NCBI GenBank assembly: GCA_018712125.1
Contig: DVHM01000052.1
Location: forward strand, 1 to 19,991
DNA: 19,991 nt
DNA from: Pullilachnospira_A gallistercoris
Lineage (GTDB): Bacteria; Bacillota; Clostridia; Lachnospirales; Lachnospiraceae
Reading direction: 5' to 3'
The first letter of the stretch is position 1, and every line of letters begins with the position of its first letter. This document shows positions 7,025 through 15,186 of this stretch, piece by piece. The position numbers and the translations under genes were made by a program. The notes under the pieces were generated by a model. It saw only the letters and a list, made by a program, of their open reading frames with translations, did no database searches and had not been told where the DNA came from.

Positions 7025-8365
7025 ATGGCACATCCCTATCCCTGCCCGCCGGAAACGATGCAGAACATTCTCTCCTGTATTCCTCACCTGTACACCTGGA
7101 CCTATGACCCCGACGGGACACTGATCGCCACCACCTGTCCCAACCGCGCAATTTTCCATGAACTTTTCTTCCAGTGCGACTATATGCAGCAAATTCTCGA
7201 TTACGCAAAAAATGCCTCCTCTCCCTACGCCCTCAGCATCTACATGGGTCTGGTCTGGTACGCAGTTCTGGAAAAGGAGGAAAACATCCTGAAAAAGATT
7301 TACCTTCTCGGTCCGGTTTTTCAGTATCCGGTTTCCCCCAGACGTCTGGACAACGTCCTCCGGGAATACGAAGACCGGGGAATGAGTTTCCGGTCCCGCC
7401 GTCTGCTCCTGCAGGCTATGAAGGATCTTCCGGTCATCCCCCACACCCAGCTGGCCTCCTACGCCATCATGCTCCACTACTGCGCCAACGGCCAGCGGCT
7501 GACTTACCGGGATCTGAATGCGCTGAAGGATACACCGGAAGATGCCGAATCATCTCCGGAAAAAAGAAGAAACCGGAGGCCGCGCCCGTCGGAAAGTGAT
7601 CCGTCGGAACCCCTGGAATCCTTCTACGCGGGCACTGCCGAGGAGTTTGATCAAAAGCAGACGCCAATGCCAGACGCGGTCTATCAGACCATCCGCCGCA
7701 CAGAGGAAAATCTCGTGGAACGTCTGCGCTCCGGTACACTGCTCGACACAGAGGCCCCGGACGACCCTCAGACATACCACATGGCTCTGCTGCCCACAGA
7801 CTCCTCCGGCATTGTGAGCCCCCTGGGCAAATCCCGGTTTTCCGCGGTCCTGCTGACTTATCTCTGTGCCAGAACAGCCGTGGACTGCGGCCTGACCTGG
7901 GAGGAAGCCTACCGTCTGGCGGATGAGTATATCGGGAAAATCGACGAGCACCACTCCCCCATCGGCCTCCAACATCTGATGAGCAGCATCTGTCAGGATT
8001 TCGGCGACCGCATCCGCCGCTTCCGCCGGGACAGCCATCCCTGCAGCCGGGAAGTGCGCCTCTGCGAAGACTATGTCCATAACCATCTGACCGAAAACAT
8101 CCCTATGAAGCATCTGGCTGATCTGACCGGCTACACTCCCTACTACCTCTCCCGGAAATTCAAGGATGAGACCGGCTGTCCTCTTACCGCCTATATCCGG
8201 CGGGAGAAAATAAAATATGCCGCCCATCTGTTGATCACAACAGAGGACAGCATATCCAAAATCACGGAGGGCATCGGTCTCTCCTCCCGCAGTCATTTTT
8301 CAGAAGATTTCGCTAAAATCATGGGCATGCCTCCGGGCGCCTATCGAAAAAAATTTCAAAAGTAA
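7025..8365 (+). CDS. AraC-family transcriptional regulator next to GH2
   Basis: The protein has 446 residues. The C-terminal 100 residues (about 345-446) form the two helix-turn-helix AraC DNA-binding domain: MKHLADLTGYTPYYLSRKF followed by ISKITEGIGLSSRSHFSEDF. The N-terminal sensor (about 1-165) has a PAS-like look and no cupin pattern. It is joined through a charged low-complexity linker (about 168-198) to a helical middle region. Such long-sensor AraC proteins often sit beside glycosidase genes in Lachnospiraceae. The start at 7025 is supported by a perfect AAAGGAGG with 6-base spacing. It is divergent from GH2 across a 207-base regulatory gap and likely activates that gene when its glycoside or sugar is present, which is an inference from position. 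Confidence 0.9.
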   Translation: MAHPYPCPPETMQNILSCIPHLYTWTYDPDGTLIATTCPNRAIFHELFFQCDYMQQILDYAKNASSPYALSIYMGLVWYAVLEKEENILKKIYLLGPVFQYPVSPRRLDNVLREYEDRGMSFRSRRLLLQAMKDLPVIPHTQLASYAIMLHYCANGQRLTYRDLNALKDTPEDAESSPEKRRNRRPRPSESDPSEPLESFYAGTAEEFDQKQTPMPDAVYQTIRRTEENLVERLRSGTLLDTEAPDDPQTYHMALLPTDSSGIVSPLGKSRFSAVLLTYLCARTAVDCGLTWEEAYRLADEYIGKIDEHHSPIGLQHLMSSICQDFGDRIRRFRRDSHPCSREVRLCEDYVHNHLTENIPMKHLADLTGYTPYYLSRKFKDETGCPLTAYIRREKIKYAAHLLITTEDSISKITEGIGLSSRSHFSEDFAKIMGMPPGAYRKKFQK

Positions 8366-8429
8366 AAGCCGCTCATGGGGATTTTCCGCCGCTTATCCGC
8401 CTGACCGCTTCCGATATTCCGGCACACAC

Positions 8430-9296
8430 TCACTCCATTTTGGCAAACACTTTCATGGCAGCCTTCACATTCTCCTTCATCCCCTCCCGGGCAGCCTCGA
8501 TCACCGAGGAGAAGAAGATGGGCTCCCCCTCTTTCAAGGAGCCGAGATACTGCGCCGTTGCGTTTCCGCCCGCCTTGTCCATGTAGGTAAAGTAGTTGAT
8601 CTTGCGCACCCCGGCTTCTATGGCCCGGTGGAAATCTTCACTGCTCACTCCGGATCCGCCATGCATGACCACCGGTATGTTTCCGGTCAGTTCCCTTACC
8701 CGGCGCACCACGTCAAAATCCAGCTTCGGCTGCTTCAGATAGATTCCATGGGTCGTTCCGAAGGAACAGGCCAGAGCATCGATACCGGTCTGTTCCACAA
8801 AATCCCGCGCCTGCTCGGGATCCGTGTAAATCTTGGTCTCATCCTCGGCTCCGCTCCCGTCGCCGGCCCCGGATTCTCTCCTTCCCATGGAACCGAGCTC
8901 CGCCTCCACACCGGCGCCGTAATCCACCGCCATGCGCACAGCCTCCTGGGTGTTCGCCAGATTCTCCCCGTAGGGCAGCGTGGAACCGTCATACATGATT
9001 CCGGTAAATCCAATCTCCAGCGCCTGCTGCAGATAGTCCAGCGTCTCCCCGTGGTCCAGATGAACACAGATCGGAACGGATGCCTTTTTCGCGAAATCCA
9101 CCATCAGCGGCCCGATCAGTTTCAGCGGGATCCACTCCTCATGGCACTGGGCAAACTGAAGAATCATCGGAACCTTCAATTCCTCCGCCGCCGCCACATT
9201 GGCCTGCAGACTCTCCAGATTGGCAGCGTTAAAAGCCCCCACCGCAATCTTTCTGTTTTCCGCAATCTGTAAAATTTCTCTCAGTGTAACTAACAT
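8430..9296 (-). CDS. Class II ketose-bisphosphate aldolase (FbaA/GatY type)
   Basis: The protein has 288 residues, the usual length for class II fructose- or tagatose-bisphosphate aldolases. Visible motifs are VHLDHGE (catalytic Asp81, zinc ligand His82), VEAELG (131-135), the zinc His183 in GTTHGIY and His212 in VVMHGGSG, with a phosphate-binding NYFTYMD stretch near 234. It should cleave a phosphorylated ketose to dihydroxyacetone phosphate plus an aldehyde in the cytoplasm. The ATG starts one base after the kinase stop codon, with GGGAGG about 8 bases upstream, so the two are translationally linked. It is the last gene of the isomerase-GH3-kinase-aldolase operon. Its true substrate may be a 1-phosphate or 1,6-bisphosphate ketose and is not decided by sequence. 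Confidence 0.93.
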   Translation of the reverse strand: MLVTLREILQIAENRKIAVGAFNAANLESLQANVAAAEELKVPMILQFAQCHEEWIPLKLIGPLMVDFAKKASVPICVHLDHGETLDYLQQALEIGFTGIMYDGSTLPYGENLANTQEAVRMAVDYGAGVEAELGSMGRRESGAGDGSGAEDETKIYTDPEQARDFVEQTGIDALACSFGTTHGIYLKQPKLDFDVVRRVRELTGNIPVVMHGGSGVSSEDFHRAIEAGVRKINYFTYMDKAGGNATAQYLGSLKEGEPIFFSSVIEAAREGMKENVKAAMKVFAKME

Positions 9297-9297
9297 A

Positions 9298-10422
9298 TCA
9301 TGCCTCCCGTTTTTCCCATCCGGCCTCAATTTTTCTCTTCAGTTCATCAAGGCTCTTCAAACCGCCCAGAGCGTCGTATGCCTCCACACAGGAAGCCCCC
9401 TCCGCCGCCGCCAGATGCATGGCCATCGTCGGTCCCTCGCCCTCCAGCACCGCCTGCAGAAAGGCCGCGATGCTGGTATCGCCTGCGCCGGTGCCGGAGA
9501 GCACCTTTCCCGGCACATAACTCTTCTCAAAAAAATCCTGATCAGCCCAGGAATCCGCTTGTAACGCCAGTCGGCTGCTGATGCCGGAGAGTGTCTCTTC
9601 ATTCGCTGTACACAGATACATTCCCGGCGCGCCGCATTTCAGGAGAAGGACCTTCGCTCCCATCTCCATGCACTGTCTGGCCACCGAACGGATATCCTCC
9701 TCCACAGAGAGGACTTCCGTGATATCTCCACCGGCAGCCCGTTTCTGCCAGGAATCATACCGTTTTCGGTCGATCATAAAGCACAGTTCTTCGATACTCG
9801 GCACAAAGAAATCCACATAGGGCAGCGCCCGCTCCAGAATCCCTCTCCAGTCCGCTTGCCCTGCCTCGGATCCGGCATCCACCGCCGCCAGATCCAGCGA
9901 CGTGGCAGCCCCGGCCTCCCGGGCCATACGAAGAACATGGACCAGCTCCGCTCCGCCATCTGTGTACATGGAGCGCATCAGAGGCGGATAGCCGAAGTGA
10001 AACAGCGCCGCGTCCTTTATCCGCTCCCGGGGAATATCAGCCGCCCGGAAAGTATGGTTTGCGCCGGGATGATGGAGGAAAATCCGGTCAATCCCGGGAA
10101 TTGCCAGCACCACCGAGTAGGAAGTACTCTCCCCCTCCGCTCTGATCAGCCCTTCCGCAGCGCCGTATCTTTTCAGTATCTCCGCCACCATATCCCCGAA
10201 GGCGTCCCGGCCGGTTTTTCCCATCAGGGACACATCCGCTCCCAGCAGTTTTAAGGCCAGCCCGGTGTTTGCCACCGCGCCTCCGGTATGCACATCCGCG
10301 TTTCCCATCTCAATCAATTTGCCGGGAGCCAGCATCTCGCTGACCCCCGACACCTTTTTGTCCGGGAAAACGGGTGTGATATCCAGGCAGATATGACCTG
10401 CCACAATCACTTTCTTTCCCAT
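9298..10422 (-). CDS. PfkB-family sugar kinase
   Basis: This 374-residue ribokinase-fold enzyme uses ATP to phosphorylate a sugar. The N-terminal HTGGAVANTGLALKLLGA block (45-62) is the PfkB substrate and lid signature, and SGTGAGDTSIAAF (309-321) is the C-terminal signature with catalytic base Asp315. The start at 10422 follows AGGAG with about 10-base spacing. The frame extends 18 codons further upstream, but those residues are basic and unlike the family. It lies 37 bases after the GH3 stop and is coupled to the aldolase downstream. Its substrate is probably the ketose made by the isomerase at the head of the operon. Whether it acts on C1 or on another carbon is not visible. Confidence 0.92.
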   Translation of the reverse strand: MGKKVIVAGHICLDITPVFPDKKVSGVSEMLAPGKLIEMGNADVHTGGAVANTGLALKLLGADVSLMGKTGRDAFGDMVAEILKRYGAAEGLIRAEGESTSYSVVLAIPGIDRIFLHHPGANHTFRAADIPRERIKDAALFHFGYPPLMRSMYTDGGAELVHVLRMAREAGAATSLDLAAVDAGSEAGQADWRGILERALPYVDFFVPSIEELCFMIDRKRYDSWQKRAAGGDITEVLSVEEDIRSVARQCMEMGAKVLLLKCGAPGMYLCTANEETLSGISSRLALQADSWADQDFFEKSYVPGKVLSGTGAGDTSIAAFLQAVLEGEGPTMAMHLAAAEGASCVEAYDALGGLKSLDELKRKIEAGWEKREA

Positions 10423-10459
10423 ATCTCTGTCTCTCCTGTCTTCTCTCCGGCAGTGCCTT

Positions 10460-12910
10460 TTACTCCGGCACCGCAATCTCCTCCAGACGCTCGCTCAGAC
10501 GATCCAGCACCTCCTGCTGTCCCTGGGGTGTATCCGCCAGCATCCCCTGAATCCGCTCCAGATATTTTCCAAAGGGCGTTCCGGTAAAATAGATTGCCTG
10601 GCTGATAAACGCGTCCACGTCAAAGGCCTCTCCCAGCACCTCGCTGCAAGCGGCCATCGCCTCGGGATTTGCCGCGATAAATCCGCAGGAAGACCGCAGG
10701 GAATAACCGTAGGGATTCTTGCCGGTAACGGAAATCTTCGCGTCAGCCATGATCGTGCGGGAGGAATCTCCCACAAGAATTTCATAGGTTCCCGGCTCAA
10801 TCGTCCACTTCTGCAGCGCCGTGTCGTAGGACGCGAAATCCTTCGGCATCAGTTCCAGCGTCACGGTCTTCGACTCTCCCGGCGCCAGGGCCACCTTCGT
10901 GAAGGCCTTCAGCTCCTTCTCCGGTTTCTGGAGTGTGGATTTCGGATCCCTCACATAGACCTGCACCACTTCCTTGCCGGCATTGTGAGCCGCGTTTCTG
11001 ACCGTCACGGAGATCTTCAAGGGATCCGTGGCGTCATTGGCGTAGGTATCCGCCGACAGTTTCATGCCCGTGATCTCATAGTCCGTATAGGAAAGGCCGA
11101 AGCCGAAGGGGAACAGCGGCTCCACATCCTTGGTATCGTAGTAGCGATATCCCACGAAAATCCCCTCCCCGTAGGTAACCTCGCCGAATTCTCCGGGGAA
11201 ATTGAGGCTGGTGGGACAGTCACGGTAAGTTTTCGGGAACGTCAGCGGCAGTTTTCCGCTGGGATTGACCTCTCCGAAGAGGATATCCGCCACAGCCCGC
11301 GCGCCCTCCATGCCCGGGAAGAACATGCACACCAGCGCGTCCAGATCATCCATATACTCTTCCAGCTCCACCGGTCCGGCGACGTTCAGAAGAAGAACGA
11401 TCTCCTTTCCCGCCTTCTTTGCCCTGTCGATGGTCTCCCGCAGCATCGCCTTATCCTCGGGATCAAAATCCATATCCGGCCGGTCGCTGCCCTCCTGGCC
11501 GGAGGCGCCGGCTGTGATGATAACCACTTTCGTGTCTTCCTTGATCTCGCCGATGCTCACGCCGTGGCTGTAGCGCGCCACCTCCGTGGGCAGGCTGGTA
11601 AATTTTCCGGTATCCACCTGGGCGCTTCCGGAACCGGATTCCATGAAACGATCGGTCAGACGGCCGAACAGCGCAACCTTTGTGCCTTTCCCCAGCGGGA
11701 GAACGCCGTCGTTTTTCAGCAGCGTGATTCCCTCCGCCGCCGCCCGGTAAGCAGCCCTTCTGGACAGTTCATTGTCGATGCGGGTATATTTCTTTCCGTT
11801 AAATTTCGGCGTCTTTAAGATCAGCTTCAACATTCTGGCCACCGCGTCGTCGAGGCGCTCCATGGAAATCTCGCCGCTCTCCACTGCCTGATAGAGGACT
11901 TTCTTTCCTCTCGGCCCCGGCATATCCATATCGTTTCCGGCTTTCAGCGCCTCCACCTGATTGTATACCGCGCCCCAGTCGGAGACCACCTGGCCGTCAA
12001 AGCCCCACTCGCCCTTCAGCACTTTTGTCAGCAGCCACTCATTCTGGGCGCAGGGTTTACCGTTGATAGAGTTGTAAGCGCTCATGACGGTGCCCACATG
12101 GCCTTCCTTTACCGCCGCCTCAAATCCCGGCAGGTAAATCTCCCGGAGGGCCCGCTCGGAAATATGCTCGTTGATTCCCTGGCGCAGCGTCTCCTGATTG
12201 TTCGCCGCGAAATGCTTCACATCCGCAACCATGCCCTGATCCTGGACCCCCTTCGGGAACTGGGCCGCCATGCGGCTGCTCAGGCAGGGATCCTCGGAAA
12301 AGGACTCGAAGACACGGCCATTTCTCGGGTCTCTGTGAATATTGGTGTTCGGCGTACCGAGCAGCACATCGACGCCGTAGGCGATGGCCTCCCTTGCCAC
12401 TGCCTCGCCCACCTGGTAGACGATCTCCGGCTCCCAGGTAGCTCCCAGAAGCATACCCGGCGGGAAACATCCCGGCTCCTCCCCCTCAGGGCGGACACTG
12501 TCGACCAGGGCGCGCAGGCCCTCGATCATCTCTCTCTGCTCCGCTGTCATATCCTCCGGCAGCGGTTTGTGATTGGTGGCATATCCCACCAGTCCCATAA
12601 AGGCGGCTCCGCTCTCGTTGTTGGAGGCGTCATCCTTCGTCTCCTACCCGGACGGCTGTTTCTCCTCCGCAGGCGCTGCTTCCGGCGTCTCTTCGCTCTC
12701 AACCGCCATTTTCAGGCCCACCAGTTCTCCCATATACTGCATCAGGTTGACGCCGGTTGCTCCATCCAGATACCGTATAGACGGAATCCCATATTTTGGC
12801 ATCTCCTGGGTGGAGAAAAAGGATTTCCCCACCAGAAGATCCACCTTCTCCTTCACGCTCATCTCCTCCAGCAGAGCCGGAATCGACGCCTCATTGACAA
12901 GTTTGCTCAT
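10460..12910 (-). pseudogene. GH3 beta-glucosidase/xylosidase gene with an in-frame TAG stop
   Basis: Residues 1-88 (12910-12644) and a 712-residue downstream frame (12598-10460) lie in the same frame. They are separated only by one TAG (codon 89) and 15 further codons that continue the reading. Together they make one GH3 enzyme of about 816 positions. Subsite Asp49 is in YLDGATG, the catalytic nucleophile Asp311 is in VVSDWGA, an alpha/beta sandwich domain has the typical FFPGMEG and NPSGKLP blocks, and an FnIII-like domain with PFGFGLSYT at its entry ends near residue 730. The start follows AAGGAGG with 9-base spacing. The stop falls in an acidic Ala/Pro/Glu-rich linker inserted before the CFPPG motif. 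The downstream ATG (12598) has GGAG 8 bases upstream, so reinitiation is possible. No signal peptide is seen. It is either a nonsense mutant, a sequencing error or a recoded gene. Confidence 0.88.
12644..12646 (-). other. In-frame amber (TAG) codon inside the GH3 gene
   Basis: Codon 89 of the GH3 frame reads TAG, preceded by EEKQPSG and followed by ETKDDASNNESG, both part of one acidic linker. Frame is kept on both sides, so this is a substitution and not an indel. CAG, AAG, GAG or TGG could each become TAG by a single base change. TAG also ends the GH2 gene in this window, so it is a working stop codon in this genome. Confidence 0.9.
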
Positions 12911-12989
12911 GTGTAAAAACCTCCTTCCCTGCGCGGGGCATCCGGCCCCCGCCGATACCCCGCATCCGACCTGATCTGTCCGATATCTG

Positions 12990-14033
12990 TCACTCGATAC
13001 CCATCAGCAGGTTCATCACATACATCTCCAATGCCTCGAAATCCCGGTTTTCCACACATTTCTTCTGGAAATCATAGTCAAACCGGTCCACCTTCTCCTC
13101 CAGTGCCTTGAAAATCTTCAGGCTGTTCTCCAGGTGCTTGTAGCTGTCCTCATCTTTCGTGGTCCGCATGGCTTTCACATCCAGGCCCACATACTCGCCG
13201 TGCTCTCCGTAGCCGTTTTCCTTGAGCACCTTGACCTGATTGAAGGCAGCCCGCAGATTTTCCACGCCAAAAGATTTGTCCTGATCGTAGCGGATGCTGT
13301 TCTGATCGTTCAGATGCACAGTCATCAGCTTGCCCATAGCCAGCGCGAAGCCGATCTCATGGGCCGGATCCAGTCCCGCCAGAATCGCGTGAGCGCTCTC
13401 CAGATTTCCGCCCACCCTGGAGGGATCCTTCGTGGCAGCGGAAATCGCCATCACATGTCCCATGGTACCGCAGATGCTCCGGTCGATGGGCTCGTTTGGC
13501 TTTGGCTCGATGCAGACGCGGATCTTCGGATCGTAATCCAGCATCTTGTTGATGGCCTCAATCAGCATTTTCGTTGCCCACACCGGGGACTTGGACTCCG
13601 CGCACAGCGTTCCCTCTCTGGCCAGCCATAATACAATCATATCACATCCCAGCTCGTTTGCAATGTCGATGGAGCGGTAAGCCCTCCACATGGCGTACTC
13701 CCGATCCTCCGCGGAAGTGCTCATAAACCCGCCGTCAATGGTATGCGGATCCATCCAGAGCCGGGGCGCCACAAACTCGGCTTTCAGATTCAGGGAATCC
13801 AGCTGCTTCTTTACCTCTCTGGCCTTCTCTTTGATCTGCTCCTCGGTGTAATCGTTGATGTTTGGCACCACATCGTCATCATGGAACTGCACTGCGGAAA
13901 ATCCCAGCTCCGCAAATTTTTTGTACTTCTCATAGGAAGGGATCTCCGCCCGCACCGCCGGCCCGTAAGAGTCGGCTCCCGAATGTACATTCCATGGTCC
14001 CACTGAAAATTTGAATTTTGACATTTTTGTCAT
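12990..14033 (-). CDS. Xylose-isomerase-like sugar isomerase
   Basis: The protein has 347 residues, slightly shorter than short-form (actinobacterial type) xylose isomerases. TIM-barrel motifs recognised are FHDDD (His51, Asp54), IEPKPNEP (Glu176, Lys178), GGNLESAH (Glu212, His215), RYDQD (Asp250, Asp252) and GLDVKAMRT (Asp285). The position matching metal ligand Asp245 of Streptomyces xylose isomerase is His240 (TVHLND), as in L-rhamnose isomerases. It should interconvert an aldose and a ketose with two divalent metals, but xylose is not guaranteed as substrate. The start at 14033 has AGGAG 14 bases upstream. A second ATG at 14024 is possible. It heads the operon and is divergent from the AraC gene at 14251. 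Confidence 0.88.
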   Translation of the reverse strand: MTKMSKFKFSVGPWNVHSGADSYGPAVRAEIPSYEKYKKFAELGFSAVQFHDDDVVPNINDYTEEQIKEKAREVKKQLDSLNLKAEFVAPRLWMDPHTIDGGFMSTSAEDREYAMWRAYRSIDIANELGCDMIVLWLAREGTLCAESKSPVWATKMLIEAINKMLDYDPKIRVCIEPKPNEPIDRSICGTMGHVMAISAATKDPSRVGGNLESAHAILAGLDPAHEIGFALAMGKLMTVHLNDQNSIRYDQDKSFGVENLRAAFNQVKVLKENGYGEHGEYVGLDVKAMRTTKDEDSYKHLENSLKIFKALEEKVDRFDYDFQKKCVENRDFEALEMYVMNLLMGIE

Positions 14034-14068
14034 ACCCCGCTTTCTTTCTCCTCCCCTGATCTGGGAAG

Positions 14069-14114
14069 GTATCTGTTTTCTGATACTTTATATATAGCAG
14101 GAGAGCCGGGCAAA
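14069..14114 (-). promoter_or_regulatory. Candidate promoter and dyad of the isomerase operon
   Basis: On the minus strand TTTGCC (14114-14109), a 16-base spacer and TATAAA (14092-14087) form a weak promoter candidate within a TATATATAAA stretch. Immediately downstream GTATC and GATAC (14069-14086) flank an 8-base centre and could be an operator. No clear catabolite-response element was found by eye. The exact promoter is uncertain. Confidence 0.35.
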
Positions 14115-14159
14115 AAAATGACAATCTTGCGATTTTCTCTGTCCATTGTTGTGATATGA

Positions 14160-14168
14160 TGCTATAGT
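14160..14168 (+). promoter_or_regulatory. Extended -10 promoter of the cupin-AraC gene
   Basis: TGCTATAGT matches the extended -10 pattern TG-n-TATAAT with one difference, 83 bases upstream of the start codon at 14251. No good -35 is present, as is common for extended -10 promoters. The leader of about 75 bases contains nested inverted arms: GTATTTT/AAAATAC outside and TTTGC/GCAAA inside (14201-14236). Confidence 0.5.
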
Positions 14169-14250
14169 AAAAGAAGATGTCCTCTCTCGACAGGGGAAGC
14201 GTATTTTTGCGAAGCAAACAACGGGAAAATACCCGGAAAGGATTGGAAAA

Positions 14251-15186
14251 ATGGAACGTCAACGCGAATTTGAAATCGTACAGCACACACGGATGAATCT
14301 TCTGGAGATTTTTCTGGTGGAGATGACCTCCCGGGGCCCCCACGGTCACGACGATCTGGAAATCGGTCTGATTCTGGAAGGATCGCTGACACTTTTTATC
14401 GACCAGGAGCGGCATGATCTGCGCACCGGCGACCTCTATGTAATCAACCGCAACCAGGTTCACTCCTTTCTGAACACCCGCGGCCGCAATCGGATTCTGG
14501 CCTTTCAGATCCACCCGGATCTCTACCGCCGCATCGATCCCCGCCTGGCCTTCCTGTATCTGGAGAACAATATCATCCGCAGCGGCGCCCTCTACCAGCA
14601 TCTGCGGGAGACCCTGCTGGCGTGCGCGAAAGTCTACTTCTCCCCCTCGGATTTTCGGGAACTAAAATGCTTTTCCCTGCTCTTCGACGCTCTGTACCAG
14701 ATTCTGACCACCGCCCACTGCAGTTTCGCCTCCGGGAAAGCCTCCGCCGCCGCCCGAAATAATACCCACCGCCTGAACCGGATCACAGACTATGTCGCGG
14801 AACATTTTTCCGAGCCCCTCTCCCTCCAGGACATCGCGGCGCAGGAACACGTTACCCCCTGCCATCTCTCCCATTTTATGAAAAACATGATCGGAATTTC
14901 CCTGCAGGAATATCTGAACCAGATTCGCTTTGAGCACGCGCTGCGCCTGATGGATACCACAGATCTTACACTTCTGGACATCTGCCTGGAAACCGGCTTC
15001 TCCAGCACCCGCTATCTGAACCGCGTCTTTCAGAAAAATCTCGGCTGCAGCGCGAAAGAGTACCGGCAGGCAAAAGAAAAGCCGCGCCTTACCGGCACGG
15101 CCCTTCCTACGGACAATATACAGCGGCGCTCCTCCTATGAGCAGTCCGCGCTGCTTTTGAAAAAATATCTTACTGCTGTCTCGTAA
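14251..15186 (+). CDS. AraC-family regulator with N-terminal cupin domain
   Basis: The protein has 311 residues. The N-terminal cupin (about 15-90) shows the HGHDDLEIGLILEGSLTLFI and LRTGDLYVINRNQVHSF patterns, which form the sugar-sensing barrel. Residues 175-275 are the AraC double helix-turn-helix: LSLQDIAAQEHVTPCHLSHFM, then LTLLDICLETGFSSTRYLNRVF. A Ser/Ala-rich linker (159-170) joins the two. The start follows AAAGGA with 8-base spacing. It is divergent from the isomerase operon, so it is the likely sugar-responsive regulator of that operon. Its last 17 bases overlap the end of the converging lipoprotein gene. The C-terminal tail after the DNA-binding domain is about 35 residues long and has no recognised motif. 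Confidence 0.92.
   Translation: MERQREFEIVQHTRMNLLEIFLVEMTSRGPHGHDDLEIGLILEGSLTLFIDQERHDLRTGDLYVINRNQVHSFLNTRGRNRILAFQIHPDLYRRIDPRLAFLYLENNIIRSGALYQHLRETLLACAKVYFSPSDFRELKCFSLLFDALYQILTTAHCSFASGKASAAARNNTHRLNRITDYVAEHFSEPLSLQDIAAQEHVTPCHLSHFMKNMIGISLQEYLNQIRFEHALRLMDTTDLTLLDICLETGFSSTRYLNRVFQKNLGCSAKEYRQAKEKPRLTGTALPTDNIQRRSSYEQSALLLKKYLTAVS

Noticed and set aside
8366..8429. Terminator between the converging AraC and aldolase genes
   Set aside because: No inverted arms with a T-run could be found in the 64 bases. Short GC-rich words there are direct, not inverted.
12644..12646. Pyrrolysine insertion at the GH3 TAG
   Set aside because: The site is in a disordered linker, not an active site, and pyrrolysine is known from methylamine methyltransferases. 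TAG also terminates GH2 here. It is kept only as a test item.
10460..12910. Frameshift as the cause of the GH3 interruption
   Set aside because: Both parts are in the same frame and the codons between them continue the linker. Only the TAG interrupts it.
12990..14033. C-glycoside deglycosylase alpha subunit
   Set aside because: Those proteins are also xylose-isomerase-like, but the FHDDD, EPKPNEP and YDQD motifs here are those of true aldose isomerases, and no small beta-subunit gene lies next to it.
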